From Alcaligenaceae bacterium SAGV5 (GTDB taxonomy: Bacteria > Pseudomonadota > Gammaproteobacteria > Burkholderiales > Burkholderiaceae_B), in NCBI GenBank assembly GCA_009360345.1, contig SPDP01000008.1, positions 1 to 64,000 of the forward strand: a stretch of DNA of 64,000 nucleotides. Direction: 5' to 3'. Shown here piece by piece: positions 9,021 to 17,720 of the stretch (positions are counted from its first letter, which is position 1; each line of letters begins with the position of its first letter). Both the position numbers and the translations under genes were made by a program. The notes beneath the pieces were generated by a model. That model saw nothing but the letters and a program-made list of their open reading frames with translations. It did no database searches and was not told the origin of the DNA.

Positions 9021-9851
9021 TCAGGGAATCGGGGGATGGGGGAAGACCATCTCGCCTTCCAGCAGCGTGAAACAGTGGTCGAACACCGCCACCTCGCCGC
9101 CGGGACGCGGCTCCACCCGGTATTGGCCGACCAGCCGGCGGGTCACGCCGAAGGTCGGATCGCTGTGCAGGAACTCCGAGTCGTCGGCGTAGACCTGGGT
9201 GATCAGGACCTTGTAGCCGGGCTTGGAGAACATGAAATGCAGGTGCGCCGGCCGGAATTCATGGCGCTCCTGGGCGCGCAGCAGCACGCCGCCGGGCCCG
9301 TCCACCGGCACGGGATAGCCCGCCGGCCGCACCGAGCGGAAACGGAAGCGCCCGTTCTCGTCGGTCGTGAAGCGGCCGCGCAGGTTCATGTCGGGCTGGG
9401 TCTCGTCCTGGTTCTCGTACAGGCCACTGGGCGAGGCATGCCAGATATCCACCGTGACGCCTGCCAGCGGCCGCCCCTCGCGGTCCTGGACCAGCCCGCT
9501 GCCTTCGAGCGGGATGCCGGGCGTGCCCGGCGCCGCCAGCGACGCGCCGGGCGCCAGGCAGGGCGAATGGGCCCGCCAGAACGGGCCGAGCAGCGCGGCA
9601 TCGGACTCGCCGTGGTGGTCGGCATTGTTCAGCAGCGCCACCAGCGACGACACCCCCAGCAGGTCGGCCACCAGCACCGCCTCGTTCTTGGTATCGCAGG
9701 TGGCCCGCCCGATGGCATTGAGGTAGCCCAGCGCATACTCGAACTCGGCCTCGGTCAGCCGGGTTTCCAGCACGAACGCGTGCAGGTGCCGGACCAGGCT
9801 GCACAGCAGTTCCTTGACACGGGCATCGGATGTATTTGCCATCGATTGCAT
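9021..9851 (-). CDS. Intradiol ring-cleavage dioxygenase (catechol/hydroxyquinol type)
   Basis: The product is about 276 residues. It has an N-terminal helical linker domain (VKELLCSLVRHLHAFVLETRLTEAEFEYAL) and a catalytic beta-sandwich domain. The likely Fe(III) ligands are Tyr in GLYEN, Tyr in AGYPVP and two His in RPAHLHF. The N-terminal part resembles hydroxyquinol 1,2-dioxygenases more than protocatechuate dioxygenases, which suggests a catechol or hydroxyquinol substrate. The frame is open to 9932, but that longer start would lie across the LacI-type operator at 9904-9919. ATGs at 9851 or 9842 are therefore preferred. It is the first gene of the catabolic run. Confidence 0.85.
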   Translation of the reverse strand: MQSMANTSDARVKELLCSLVRHLHAFVLETRLTEAEFEYALGYLNAIGRATCDTKNEAVLVADLLGVSSLVALLNNADHHGESDAALLGPFWRAHSPCLAPGASLAAPGTPGIPLEGSGLVQDREGRPLAGVTVDIWHASPSGLYENQDETQPDMNLRGRFTTDENGRFRFRSVRPAGYPVPVDGPGGVLLRAQERHEFRPAHLHFMFSKPGYKVLITQVYADDSEFLHSDPTFGVTRRLVGQYRVEPRPGGEVAVFDHCFTLLEGEMVFPHPPIP

Positions 9852-9903
9852 AACGATGGGCGTAAGTGATTCCGGAGTACTTGGCAACATTTGGCAAAAC
9901 CTC

Positions 9904-9919
9904 ATGCTATCGATAGCAT
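9904..9919. promoter_or_regulatory. Palindromic LacI-type operator
   Basis: ATGCTATCGATAGCAT is a perfect 16-bp palindrome with a central CG, typical of LacI/GalR operators. It lies in the divergent region between the dioxygenase gene (-) and the LacI-type regulator (+). A weaker related palindrome, centred on another ATCGAT, lies at about 9837-9850. Confidence 0.7.
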
Positions 9920-10000
9920 TCAGTTTATCCACTTCGTTCCGCTTGTCAACCAGGAAATTTCCCGCGAACCATGCGCCGGCACTTCGCTATCATCTCGCCC

Positions 10001-11017
10001 ATGCCCAAGCGTTCCTCCGCCGCCACCCTTGCCGATATCGCCCTGCACGCCCAGGTGCACAAGACCACCGCGTCGCGTGCGCTGGACCCCGAACGCCGCC
10101 ACATGGTCAGCCCCGAAGTGGTCGGCCGTGTCGAGGCGGCCGCCCGCGCCCTGAACTACCGCGTCAACCGCGCGGCGTCGGCGCTGCGCACGGGGCGGTC
10201 CGGCACGGTCGGCGTCTTGCTGCCCGACATCACCAACCCGGTATTCCCGCCCATCCTGCGCGGCATCGAACAGGCGCTGGCAGCCGAAGGGTTCTTCGTG
10301 CTGGTGGCCGATACCGGCAACGAACAAGCGCCCGAGCAGGCCGCGGACCGCATGCTCGCCCAGCGGGTCGAAGGTCTCATCATCGCGACCTCCAGCCTGC
10401 ACGATCCCCTGGTCGAACGCCTGGTGCGCGATCAAGTCAAGGTCGTGCTGGTCAATCGCCGCGACGAAGACGGCAGCCTGCCCGCCGTTGTCAGCGACGA
10501 CATGCTGGGCATGAAGCTGGCGGTCGACCACCTGGTCTCGATCGGCCACCGCCGCATCGCCCACCTGTCCGGGCCGTTGGCGCTGTCCACCGGCTCGCTG
10601 CGGCAGGCGGGCTTTCGCCAGGCCATGGCCGCGCACGGACTGGAGCCCGCGGGCTTCGCGGAGTGCAACGCCTACTCCTGCGATGCCGGCGAGGAAGGCA
10701 CGCGCAGGCTGTTGGGCTCCGGGGCTGAATTCACCGCCATCGTCGCTGCCAACGACCTGATCGCGCTGGGCGCGATCCAGGAGCTGCAGCGGCACGGGCG
10801 CAAGGTGCCCCAGGACATCTCGGTCATCGGACACAATGACATGCCGCTGATGGACCGCGTGTCCCCGCCCCTGACCACGGTGCGCATCCTGCACTACGAA
10901 ATGGGCTTCCGGGCGGCCCGTCTGCTGCTGGACAGCCTGCGCGGCGTGCCGGGCACGACGTCCACCGTTGTCCTGCGGCCCGAACTGGTGGTGCGCGGCT
11001 CCTCCGCCCCGCTGTAA
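10001..11017 (+). CDS. LacI/GalR family transcriptional regulator
   Basis: The product is 338 residues. It has an N-terminal helix-turn-helix with hinge (ATLADIALHAQVHKTTASRA, then VEAAARALNYRVNRAASALR) and a periplasmic-binding-protein-like ligand domain (VGVLLPDITNPVFPPILRGIE onward). The start at 10001 places the helix-turn-helix at residue ~8 as in the family; an ATG at 9971 is also in frame but gives an atypical extension. It is divergent from the dioxygenase run, with an operator-like palindrome between them, so it probably represses that run and itself. Confidence 0.87.
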   Translation: MPKRSSAATLADIALHAQVHKTTASRALDPERRHMVSPEVVGRVEAAARALNYRVNRAASALRTGRSGTVGVLLPDITNPVFPPILRGIEQALAAEGFFVLVADTGNEQAPEQAADRMLAQRVEGLIIATSSLHDPLVERLVRDQVKVVLVNRRDEDGSLPAVVSDDMLGMKLAVDHLVSIGHRRIAHLSGPLALSTGSLRQAGFRQAMAAHGLEPAGFAECNAYSCDAGEEGTRRLLGSGAEFTAIVAANDLIALGAIQELQRHGRKVPQDISVIGHNDMPLMDRVSPPLTTVRILHYEMGFRAARLLLDSLRGVPGTTSTVVLRPELVVRGSSAPL

Positions 11018-11063
11018 TATCCAGGCGCAACCCCGAACCTGCCTCGCCGCGCGAGGCCCCGAC

Positions 11064-11924
11064 ATGTCCATCAAAGACCAGCTTTTCATCTACGGCCAGT
11101 ATCTCGCGCCCCAGGCGCTCATCTCCAGCCTGTTCGGCCGCCTCGCGCACTGCCGCGTCCCCAGCCTGAAGAACCCCGCCATTGCCCGCTTCATTCGCCA
11201 GTACGGCGTGGATATGAACGAGGCCCTGGAGCCCGATCCCGCCGCCTACGAGCACTTCAACGCCTTCTTCACCCGCGCGCTCAAACCCGGCGCGCGGCCG
11301 CTCGACCCGTCCGGGGACGCGGTCCTGTGCCCGGCCGACGGTGCCATCAGCCAACTGGGGCCCATCCGCGCCGGCCGCGTCTTCCAGGCCAAGGGCCACG
11401 ATTTCAGTGCCGAGGAACTGCTGGGCGGCGACGCGCGCCGCGCCGCGCCCTACCAGGACGGCGGCTTCGCCACCATCTATCTGTCCCCCCGTGACTATCA
11501 CCGGGTGCACATGCCGGTGGCCGGCACCTTGCGCGAAACCGTCTACATTCCCGGCCGCCTGTTCTCGGTCAATCCGCTCACGGCCCGGTCCGTGCCGCGG
11601 CTGTTCGCGCGCAACGAACGCCTGGCCTGCCTGTTCGATACGGAACTCGGCCCCATGGCGGTGGTGCTGGTGGGCGCCATGATCGTGGGCGCCATGGAAA
11701 CCGTCTGGGGCGGGCAGGTCGCGCCGCACGGCTCGCGCATCATCGCCACGCGGTACGACGACGGCGCAGTGCGGCTGGAGAAAGGCGCCGAGATGGGACG
11801 CTTCAAGCTCGGCTCGACCGTCGTCCTGCTGTTCGGCGCCGGCCGGGTGGACTGGCTCGGCGCCCTGGGGCCGCTCGCTGGTGTCCGCATGGGCCAGGCG
11901 CTCGGGCGCGCAGTGAATCTATAA
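11064..11924 (+). CDS. psd: Phosphatidylserine decarboxylase proenzyme
   Basis: The product is 286 residues. It has the family motifs FFTRALKPGARPL, CPADG (about 92-96) and YHRVHMP. The self-cleavage motif LGST (about 249-252) is where the serine becomes the pyruvoyl group. It makes phosphatidylethanolamine from phosphatidylserine at the cytoplasmic membrane. The length suits the gammaproteobacterial-type Psd. The start ATG at 11064 follows the LacI gene by 46 bases. Confidence 0.92.
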   Translation: MSIKDQLFIYGQYLAPQALISSLFGRLAHCRVPSLKNPAIARFIRQYGVDMNEALEPDPAAYEHFNAFFTRALKPGARPLDPSGDAVLCPADGAISQLGPIRAGRVFQAKGHDFSAEELLGGDARRAAPYQDGGFATIYLSPRDYHRVHMPVAGTLRETVYIPGRLFSVNPLTARSVPRLFARNERLACLFDTELGPMAVVLVGAMIVGAMETVWGGQVAPHGSRIIATRYDDGAVRLEKGAEMGRFKLGSTVVLLFGAGRVDWLGALGPLAGVRMGQALGRAVNL

Positions 11925-11973
11925 TGGTGGCCGTCGAAGATTCTCGACGACCACGGCGCCTGTCCCCCAGGTG

Positions 11974-12000
11974 CCGCGGATCCGGCTTCGCCGGTCCGCC
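11974..12000 (+). repeat. Dispersed intergenic repeat unit, copy 1
   Basis: This 27-base self-complementary unit (centre GGCTTCGCC) recurs at 13513-13539 with three differences. A related copy lies on the other strand at about 13377-13404. The differences keep the ability to form a hairpin. Confidence 0.55.
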
Positions 12001-12075
12001 AGCGCCGCCCCGCCCCGGGATACGGCCGACAGACCGCCCGGCGCCGGGCTTTCCACTCACAGCCGCACATCCAAC

Positions 12076-13335
12076 ATGCCAACCCGTCCGCTTCGCGACG
12101 CCGAAGAAACCGCTGATACCGCTTCCTCGACCGACCACGCCCCGCTAGTCTTCTCGCAGCCGCCCCGCGTGCGCCTGCTGAGCGATATCCTGCCCGACGA
12201 TCCCCTGCTGATGATGGGCGCCGGTCCCGTGCCCATCCCCGACGCGGTCGCCCATGCCAATTCGGTGGTCATCAACCACCTGGGCGCGACCATGTCGACC
12301 ATCATCTCGCAGGTCAAGCAGATGGCGGGCTACGTGTTCCAGACCAGGTCCGAATGGGTGCTGGGCGTGGCGGGGCCGGGCTCGGCCGCGATGGAAATGG
12401 CGATCTGCAACCTGGTGTCGCCCGGCAGCAAGGTGCTGTGCGTGGTCAACGGTTTCTTCAGCGCCCGCATGGCCGAGATGAGCCGCCGCCTGGACGCCGA
12501 CGTCGTCACGCTGGACATCGACGGCAACCAGGCCGCCTCGGCCCGGCAGGTGGAACAGGCGATCGAGCAGCACCGCCCCGACGTCCTGACCATCGTCCAG
12601 GGCGAAACCTCCAACACGGTCTTCAACCGCGAGTTGCCCGCCATCGCCAAGGCCGCCAAGAAGCACGGCTGCCTGGTCGTGGTCGATGCCGTCTGCACGC
12701 TCAGCACCATGCCGCTGCAGATGGACGACTGGCAGATCGACGCGGTCATCACCGGCGGGCAGAAGGGACTGTCGTCGATTCCCGGCGTGTCGCTGATCGC
12801 ATTCTCCAACGATGCCTGGGAACACATCGGCCGGCGCAAGACGCCCAACACCCATTGGGTCCTGGACGCCAAGCTGGCCGAGAACTTCTGGCACAAGGGG
12901 TCCTACCACTACACCGCGCCGGTGTCGGGCGTGCTGGCGCTGCACGAGGCCTTGCGCCTGGTCTGCGCCGAGACGCTGCCGGTGCGTTTCGCGCGCCATT
13001 CGCGATCGTCCTTTGCCCTGCAGAACGGCATCGAGGCCATGGGCCTGCGCCTGTTCGCGCCGCCTGCCTCGCGCCTGAACTCGGTGGTCGGCATCACGGT
13101 GCCGGAAGGCCTGACCAACACCGGGATCTGCGCGCATATTTCCGACCGCTATCGGGTCGAGATCTCGGGTTCGTTCGGCCTGCCCATCGTCCGCATCGGC
13201 CAGATGGGCGAACAGTGCCGGGCCCACAACCTGTTCCGCACGCTGCACGCACTGGGATCGACCATGCGCGACCTGGGTGCCAAGGTCGACATGCCCGCCA
13301 GCATGGCCACGCTGGAATACAGCCTGCAGGTGTAG
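12076..13335 (+). CDS. Class V aminotransferase (alanine-glyoxylate aminotransferase type)
   Basis: The product is 419 residues, a PLP-dependent fold type I enzyme. Motifs are MGAGPVPIPDAV near the N terminus, GVAGPGSAAMEMAI, VVDAVCTLS (Asp for the pyridine nitrogen) and TGGQKGLSSIPG, where the lysine should hold PLP. It resembles the alanine/serine/ureidoglycine-glyoxylate aminotransferase group; the exact substrates are not resolvable. The start at 12076 is preferred to a longer frame (11971) because the extra residues lie over the intergenic repeat. Confidence 0.82.
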   Translation: MPTRPLRDAEETADTASSTDHAPLVFSQPPRVRLLSDILPDDPLLMMGAGPVPIPDAVAHANSVVINHLGATMSTIISQVKQMAGYVFQTRSEWVLGVAGPGSAAMEMAICNLVSPGSKVLCVVNGFFSARMAEMSRRLDADVVTLDIDGNQAASARQVEQAIEQHRPDVLTIVQGETSNTVFNRELPAIAKAAKKHGCLVVVDAVCTLSTMPLQMDDWQIDAVITGGQKGLSSIPGVSLIAFSNDAWEHIGRRKTPNTHWVLDAKLAENFWHKGSYHYTAPVSGVLALHEALRLVCAETLPVRFARHSRSSFALQNGIEAMGLRLFAPPASRLNSVVGITVPEGLTNTGICAHISDRYRVEISGSFGLPIVRIGQMGEQCRAHNLFRTLHALGSTMRDLGAKVDMPASMATLEYSLQV

Positions 13336-13581
13336 CCCCCCCCTACGCGCTTCGCGCGCCCCCCAGGGGGCGATGCGGGTGGACCGGCGGAGCCGGATCC
13401 ACCGCATCCTGGGTCTAGTTCCTGTTTCTTGGGTTGGAGCACCTGTGCTTCGCTGGCTGCCAGCGGTAGCAACAGTATTTCTATCCAAGAAAACCGTACT
13501 AGACCCAGGAAACCGCGGATCTGGCTTTGCCAGTCCGCCGGTTTCGCCCCCTGGGGGGCGCGCGTCAGCGCGTAGGGGGGA
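13336..13581. repeat. Intergenic inverted-repeat element (~245 bp)
   Basis: The left arm begins with a C-run then CTACGCGC and continues through a gatgcgggtggacc segment and a gggtctagttcctgtttcttgg segment. The right arm holds the inverted counterparts in reverse order (about 13481-13580), ending GCGTAGGGGGG. A shorter related fragment (gggcgatgcgggtgga) is also near 4755-4772. It fills the gap between the convergent aminotransferase and PsiF genes. It may act as a transcription terminator or be a mobile palindromic element; it contains no ORF. Confidence 0.6.
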
Positions 13582-13854
13582 TCAACTACTCAAGCATTGC
13601 TTCATGAAGGCCTTGCGGTCGTCGCCTTTCTTGCCCGTGGCGTCTTTGTTGCAAGCGGTCATTTTTTCCTGCTGGGTCATTTTCTTGGTCGAAAGGCAGG
13701 ACTTCATGAAGGCCTTGCGGTCGTCGCCTTTGCGGTCGCCTGCGTCTTTGTTGCAGGTGGCCATCTTGTTCTGCTGGGCGTTTTCGGCGGCCAGGACGGG
13801 GCCGGTCAAGGCCATGAGCACGGCGGTCAGGGACACAGCTAGCGTTTTTTTCAT
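13582..13854 (-). CDS. PsiF repeat protein
   Basis: The product is 90 residues, with a signal peptide (about 1-23) and two PsiF repeats. Each has the pattern CNKDA..(K)GDDRKAFMKxCLS, with conserved cysteines. E. coli PsiF is phosphate-starvation inducible and of unknown function. The protein is predicted to be periplasmic. Confidence 0.85.
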   Translation of the reverse strand: MKKTLAVSLTAVLMALTGPVLAAENAQQNKMATCNKDAGDRKGDDRKAFMKSCLSTKKMTQQEKMTACNKDATGKKGDDRKAFMKQCLSS

Positions 13855-13946
13855 CGTGAACTCCGAACCTTGGGTTTGCGGATACTCCGGCCGGCGGCGA
13901 TGATGGCCGGGCGGCAGTGCATTATCGTGCCCGACCCGGAAAATGC

Positions 13947-14399
13947 CTAGCCCCTGCCCCGCCTGGTCACCTCGACCCGCCCCAGGTCGCCATCCACGCT
14001 GACCCAGTCGCCGGTTTCGATCACCGACAGGGGGTCGACGTCGAAGTCGGTGACCGACGGCGCGTGCGTCACCACCGCCCCGAGCGCGATCTTGGTCGTC
14101 ATTTCGTTGAACAGCATCGCGGCGGGCGCCATGCCGGAGATGCGGGCGATGTGGAACTGGCCGGACCAGCCCGACGACCCCTTCGCGCCCGGGAATACCA
14201 GCACCTTGCCGGCGAAACTGACCCCGCGCAGCTCGTGGCGGGTCTCGATGACGGTGCCGGTGCGAGGATCGATGCCGCCCCAGCCCGAGATCCGGTCCCG
14301 CGTGACCAGGGCCTCGCCTTCGGCGCGTCCGCCCACGATGCCCCGGCCCTGCAGCACGATGACCCCGGAAACAGCCGTGGAACTGTCCTGACCGCTCAT
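13947..14399 (-). CDS. Aconitase X swivel-domain subunit (DUF126)
   Basis: The product is 150 residues and matches the AcnX small/swivel domain (PRTGTVIETRHELRGVSFAG and FPGAKGSSGWSGQF). It pairs with the large catalytic subunit; the genes overlap by four bases (14396-14399). In bacteria split AcnX can act as cis-3-hydroxy-L-proline dehydratase, and other AcnX members have other substrates. The longer frame to 15236 is out-of-frame overlap with the large subunit. Confidence 0.85.
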   Translation of the reverse strand: MSGQDSSTAVSGVIVLQGRGIVGGRAEGEALVTRDRISGWGGIDPRTGTVIETRHELRGVSFAGKVLVFPGAKGSSGWSGQFHIARISGMAPAAMLFNEMTTKIALGAVVTHAPSVTDFDVDPLSVIETGDWVSVDGDLGRVEVTRRGRG

Positions 14400-15679
14400 C
14401 GCAAACCTCCTTTCCAACGGCCCGTCACCGCGGCCTCGACGCAATCGGCGGTACTGCCGAACCAGGCCTGGATGCCCATGATGGCCGGCAGGTAATGGAC
14501 CTGCTTGGCCGAATCCACCGCCGCCACCTTGGTCCCCCGGGGAATGACGCGCCCCAGCGCCGAACAGGTGTCCGACATCAGGTGGCCGCCGGCTTCCTCG
14601 ATGATGCGCGTGTAGCCGTTCTGGTCGGCGATCTGCCTGGTGGCCCGAGGCGTGAAGATCCAGAGTTCCGTGTTCTCGTGCACGCGCTTGCCTTGCAGCA
14701 GCCGGCACACCTCCCAGATCTGCTCGATGCTGTAGTGGGGGCAGCCCAGCATGACGAAATCGACGTCGGGGTCGCGCGCCGTGGCATTGAGATTCTCGTA
14801 GGTCTCCCGCAGCTCCCTGGGGCCGAACCGGAACACCTCGCGCGGGCGGTTGCCGCCGAAGGCCGCCTCGGCCGTCGGCGCCTCGGGCGTGAAACCGGGG
14901 ATGTGATACATCTCCACGCCCCCCGACGATGCCGCCGCGGCACCGAAGTGCTTGAGCTTGAGGGTGCTGGGCGCGAGTCCGGCGCCGACGATGACCGGCA
15001 CCTTGTCTTGCACCTTGTCGCCCACGTAGTAGCCCAGCATGCCCCAGTCCGACATCGATTCGACGGGCATGTCCAGCTCCACCAGGTGGGTGCCGCGCCG
15101 TTCCGACTCGATGTGATAGCCCCAGTACGGAATACGGCCGGTCAGCATGGCCGCGCCCGTGCTCTCGCGCCCTTCCGCGTTCGATCGGGCGCCCAGCACG
15201 GCGTTGATGTAGATCACGGCCGAGGACTCCATCCACGCGCAGTGCTCGCCCCGCGCCGGCAGGTTGCCGACCTGGTAGGGCGTGCAGGTGTTCAGGAGCT
15301 GCACGCCCAGCCCCGCGCTGTAGGCGTCGCCCTTGCGGAAGATACGCACGACGTCCTCGCCCACCCCCTGCCGGGCGGCGTGCTCGGGGTCGATACCCTG
15401 TTGCAGGTGGCTGCTGTAGACCTCGACGGGCGGAATCGCGACCACCTCGGCGCTGTCCAGGTTGAACTCGGAGAACACCGCGTCCAGGCCGCCCCGCTCG
15501 TCGGCGAATTTGCGCATGAACGGCGTGGTGGCGCCGATGGTGCCCGCCACGTTGCGGGTTTCGACCAGGCGCTCGGCACCCAGCGCGTTGCCGTAGCGCA
15601 GCAACAGGTCCATGGCCTTCTGCCTGGCCGCGCCATGCGCGCCGTCGAGCATGGCCTTCTCGTGATCCGTCAGTCGCAT
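14396..15679 (-). CDS. Aconitase X catalytic subunit
   Basis: The product is 427 residues and matches the AcnX catalytic domain (starts LTDHEKAMLDGAHG; MLGCPHYSIEQI and FTPRATRQIADQNGY further on). Cysteines in CTPYQVG and GCPHYS are probable Fe-S or catalytic residues. It should catalyse a dehydration, possibly of a hydroxy-amino acid or sugar-derived acid. It lies downstream of the IclR gene on the same strand with a 43-base gap. Confidence 0.85.
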   Translation of the reverse strand: MRLTDHEKAMLDGAHGAARQKAMDLLLRYGNALGAERLVETRNVAGTIGATTPFMRKFADERGGLDAVFSEFNLDSAEVVAIPPVEVYSSHLQQGIDPEHAARQGVGEDVVRIFRKGDAYSAGLGVQLLNTCTPYQVGNLPARGEHCAWMESSAVIYINAVLGARSNAEGRESTGAAMLTGRIPYWGYHIESERRGTHLVELDMPVESMSDWGMLGYYVGDKVQDKVPVIVGAGLAPSTLKLKHFGAAAASSGGVEMYHIPGFTPEAPTAEAAFGGNRPREVFRFGPRELRETYENLNATARDPDVDFVMLGCPHYSIEQIWEVCRLLQGKRVHENTELWIFTPRATRQIADQNGYTRIIEEAGGHLMSDTCSALGRVIPRGTKVAAVDSAKQVHYLPAIMGIQAWFGSTADCVEAAVTGRWKGGLR

Positions 15680-15722
15680 CGCCGCCCTCCTTCCTGGCAG
15701 CCGGCCCGCGACGCCGCGCGGG

Positions 15723-16586
15723 TCAGGAAACCTTGAGCAATTTGTCCGGCAGCGGCACCTTGCCGCCCGTGTCGCGCGCGATGGCCTGCGCGGTGTCGAT
15801 CAGGCGCGGCGCCACCTCGTTGCGCAGGCGCTTCTCGGTGAACGAGAAGGCCGGCCCGCCGCAGTTCAGCGCCATGATCTCGCCGCCCGGCACGACCAGG
15901 GGCACGGACACCGAATTGATGTCGCGATGGAACTCGCCCAGCGACAGGCAGTAGCCGTGCAGGCGCGCGTCCCGCTGCGAACGCTCCAGTCCTTTCTCCA
16001 GCCGTGCCCACTCCGCTTCGCCGCAGTCCTTGCGTATGTTTTGCAGCAGCCGGTCCTTTTCGTACTGATCGGTCATCGCGCTCAGGTAGGCTCGCCCCAG
16101 CGCCGAACTGGCCACCGAGAAGCGCGATCCCACCCTCAGCCGGGCCAGCAGCAACGCCGATTGCGGCGAAGCCGTCTCGATCAGCACGATATGCAGCTCG
16201 TCGCGTATCGCCAGGTAGACCGAACCTTCGGTCTCGTTGGCCAACGCCAGCATGTGCGGACGGGCGATCGAGCGCGCGTCGACCCCGCCCAGGAAGGCCT
16301 GGGCCAGCGACACCACGCCGGCGGCCAGCGAGAACCGCTCGGTATCGGGCTCCTGCTTCATCAGGCCCAGGGAAACCAGCGTGGCGGCCAGCCGCGTGAC
16401 CGTGGGCTTGGGAATCCCGGTCATCGCGGCAAGCTCGGCATTGCTCAGCACGCGCAGGTCCTCGCGGAAGCAGCGCAGCACCGCGATCCCCCGCTCCAGC
16501 GCGGACACGGTGCCGCTCGGCTCGGCCGCGGTGGACGTCCGCCGGGTCTTGGCGGCGGGCTGGGCTCGGGGGGCGCTTCGTGGCAT
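15723..16586 (-). CDS. IclR family transcriptional regulator
   Basis: The product is 287 residues. It has an N-terminal winged helix (VSALERGIAVLRCFREDLRVLSNAELAAMTGIPKPTVTRL, about 28-67) and a C-terminal IclR effector domain. It lies inside a same-strand gene run (FAD oxidoreductase, Bug receptor, IclR, AcnX). IclR-type palindromes of the KdgR kind occur in the divergent promoter region at 19047-19134 and are its likely targets (inference). Confidence 0.87.
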   Translation of the reverse strand: MPRSAPRAQPAAKTRRTSTAAEPSGTVSALERGIAVLRCFREDLRVLSNAELAAMTGIPKPTVTRLAATLVSLGLMKQEPDTERFSLAAGVVSLAQAFLGGVDARSIARPHMLALANETEGSVYLAIRDELHIVLIETASPQSALLLARLRVGSRFSVASSALGRAYLSAMTDQYEKDRLLQNIRKDCGEAEWARLEKGLERSQRDARLHGYCLSLGEFHRDINSVSVPLVVPGGEIMALNCGGPAFSFTEKRLRNEVAPRLIDTAQAIARDTGGKVPLPDKLLKVS

Positions 16587-16698
16587 GGCGGGACTCCGGA
16601 TGCGGCAGGAAAACGGACAGCGCGATCGATGGAGCCGCCTGCCCGGAAAAGGGACCGCCCATTTTATAGAGAAGCGGACAGGTTTCCATGGGCTTGGC

Positions 16699-17670
16699 TC
16701 AATCGGCGGTGGCGCCCGAGGCCTTCACCACCGGCGCCCACTTCTCGATCTCGGCCTTGACGAAGGCGTCGAACTCCTCGGGCGTGCTGGGCGCGGAGGT
16801 CAGGCCCACTTCGGCCAGCCGGACCTTGAAATCCGCGCTGCGCAGGATGGCGCCTACGTCGGCGCTGATCTTGTTGATCACGTCGCGCGGCGTGGCCGCC
16901 GGCGCCACCAGGCCGAAGATGCTCTGTACGTTGAAGCCCGGGATGGTCTCGGCCACGGCAGGGATATCCGGCGCGCTGGGGTCCCGTGTCTTGCCCGTGA
17001 CGGCGATCGGCTTGAGCTTGCCGGACTTGATGTAGGGCATGGACGAGAACAGCGGATCGATCAGCAGCGGCACACGGCCGGCCATCACCTCCGTGTAGGC
17101 CGGGCCGCTGCCCTTGTACGGGATGTGCAGCATATCCACGCCGGTCATGCTCTTGAGCAACTCGCCCGTCAGGTGCATGGAACTCCCGCTGCCCGGCGAG
17201 GCATAGCTCATCTTGCCCGGCTCCTTCTTCGCCATCGCGATCACGCCGGCCAGGTCGTTGGCCGGCAGCGACGGCGTCGCGGTGATGACGATCTGCGAGG
17301 TCACCAGCATCGAGACACCCGCCAGGTCCTTGACCGTATCAAACGGCATGGTCTTGCGCAGCGTCGGATTGATGACGTGCGAGGTCACGACCAGGCCCAG
17401 GGTGTAGCCGTCCGGCGCCGACTTGGCGACGTGATCGGTGCCGACCACGGTGTTGGCGCCCGGTTTGTACATCACCACCACCGGTTGCCCCCAGCTCTTC
17501 TGCAGGCGCTCGGACAAGAGGCGGCCCAGGATGTCGATGGCGCCGCCGGGGGCGTTCGGCACGATGAGCGTGACGGCCCGGGACGGATAGGCAGGACCGG
17601 AAGCCGCCAGGACATGAGGGGCGGTTACCGCGCAAGCGGCGCCGAACAGGGACGCGGACAGGATTTTCAT
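16699..17670 (-). CDS. Bug/TctC family periplasmic solute-binding protein
   Basis: The product is 323 residues, with a signal peptide (about 1-22) and Bug motifs (YPSRAVTLIVPNAPGGAIDILG, HVAKSAPDGYTLG, MLHIPYKGSGPAYTEVMAG). The start at 17670 has AAGGAG 6-7 bases upstream; the longer frame has no signal. Its place in the AcnX/FAD oxidoreductase run suggests it binds that pathway's substrate. Confidence 0.87.
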   Translation of the reverse strand: MKILSASLFGAACAVTAPHVLAASGPAYPSRAVTLIVPNAPGGAIDILGRLLSERLQKSWGQPVVVMYKPGANTVVGTDHVAKSAPDGYTLGLVVTSHVINPTLRKTMPFDTVKDLAGVSMLVTSQIVITATPSLPANDLAGVIAMAKKEPGKMSYASPGSGSSMHLTGELLKSMTGVDMLHIPYKGSGPAYTEVMAGRVPLLIDPLFSSMPYIKSGKLKPIAVTGKTRDPSAPDIPAVAETIPGFNVQSIFGLVAPAATPRDVINKISADVGAILRSADFKVRLAEVGLTSAPSTPEEFDAFVKAEIEKWAPVVKASGATAD

Positions 17671-17720
17671 GGTGTCTCCTTGGGGAATGGCGCGGGGACG
17701 GCGCGCGTCCCCGTCGATGT

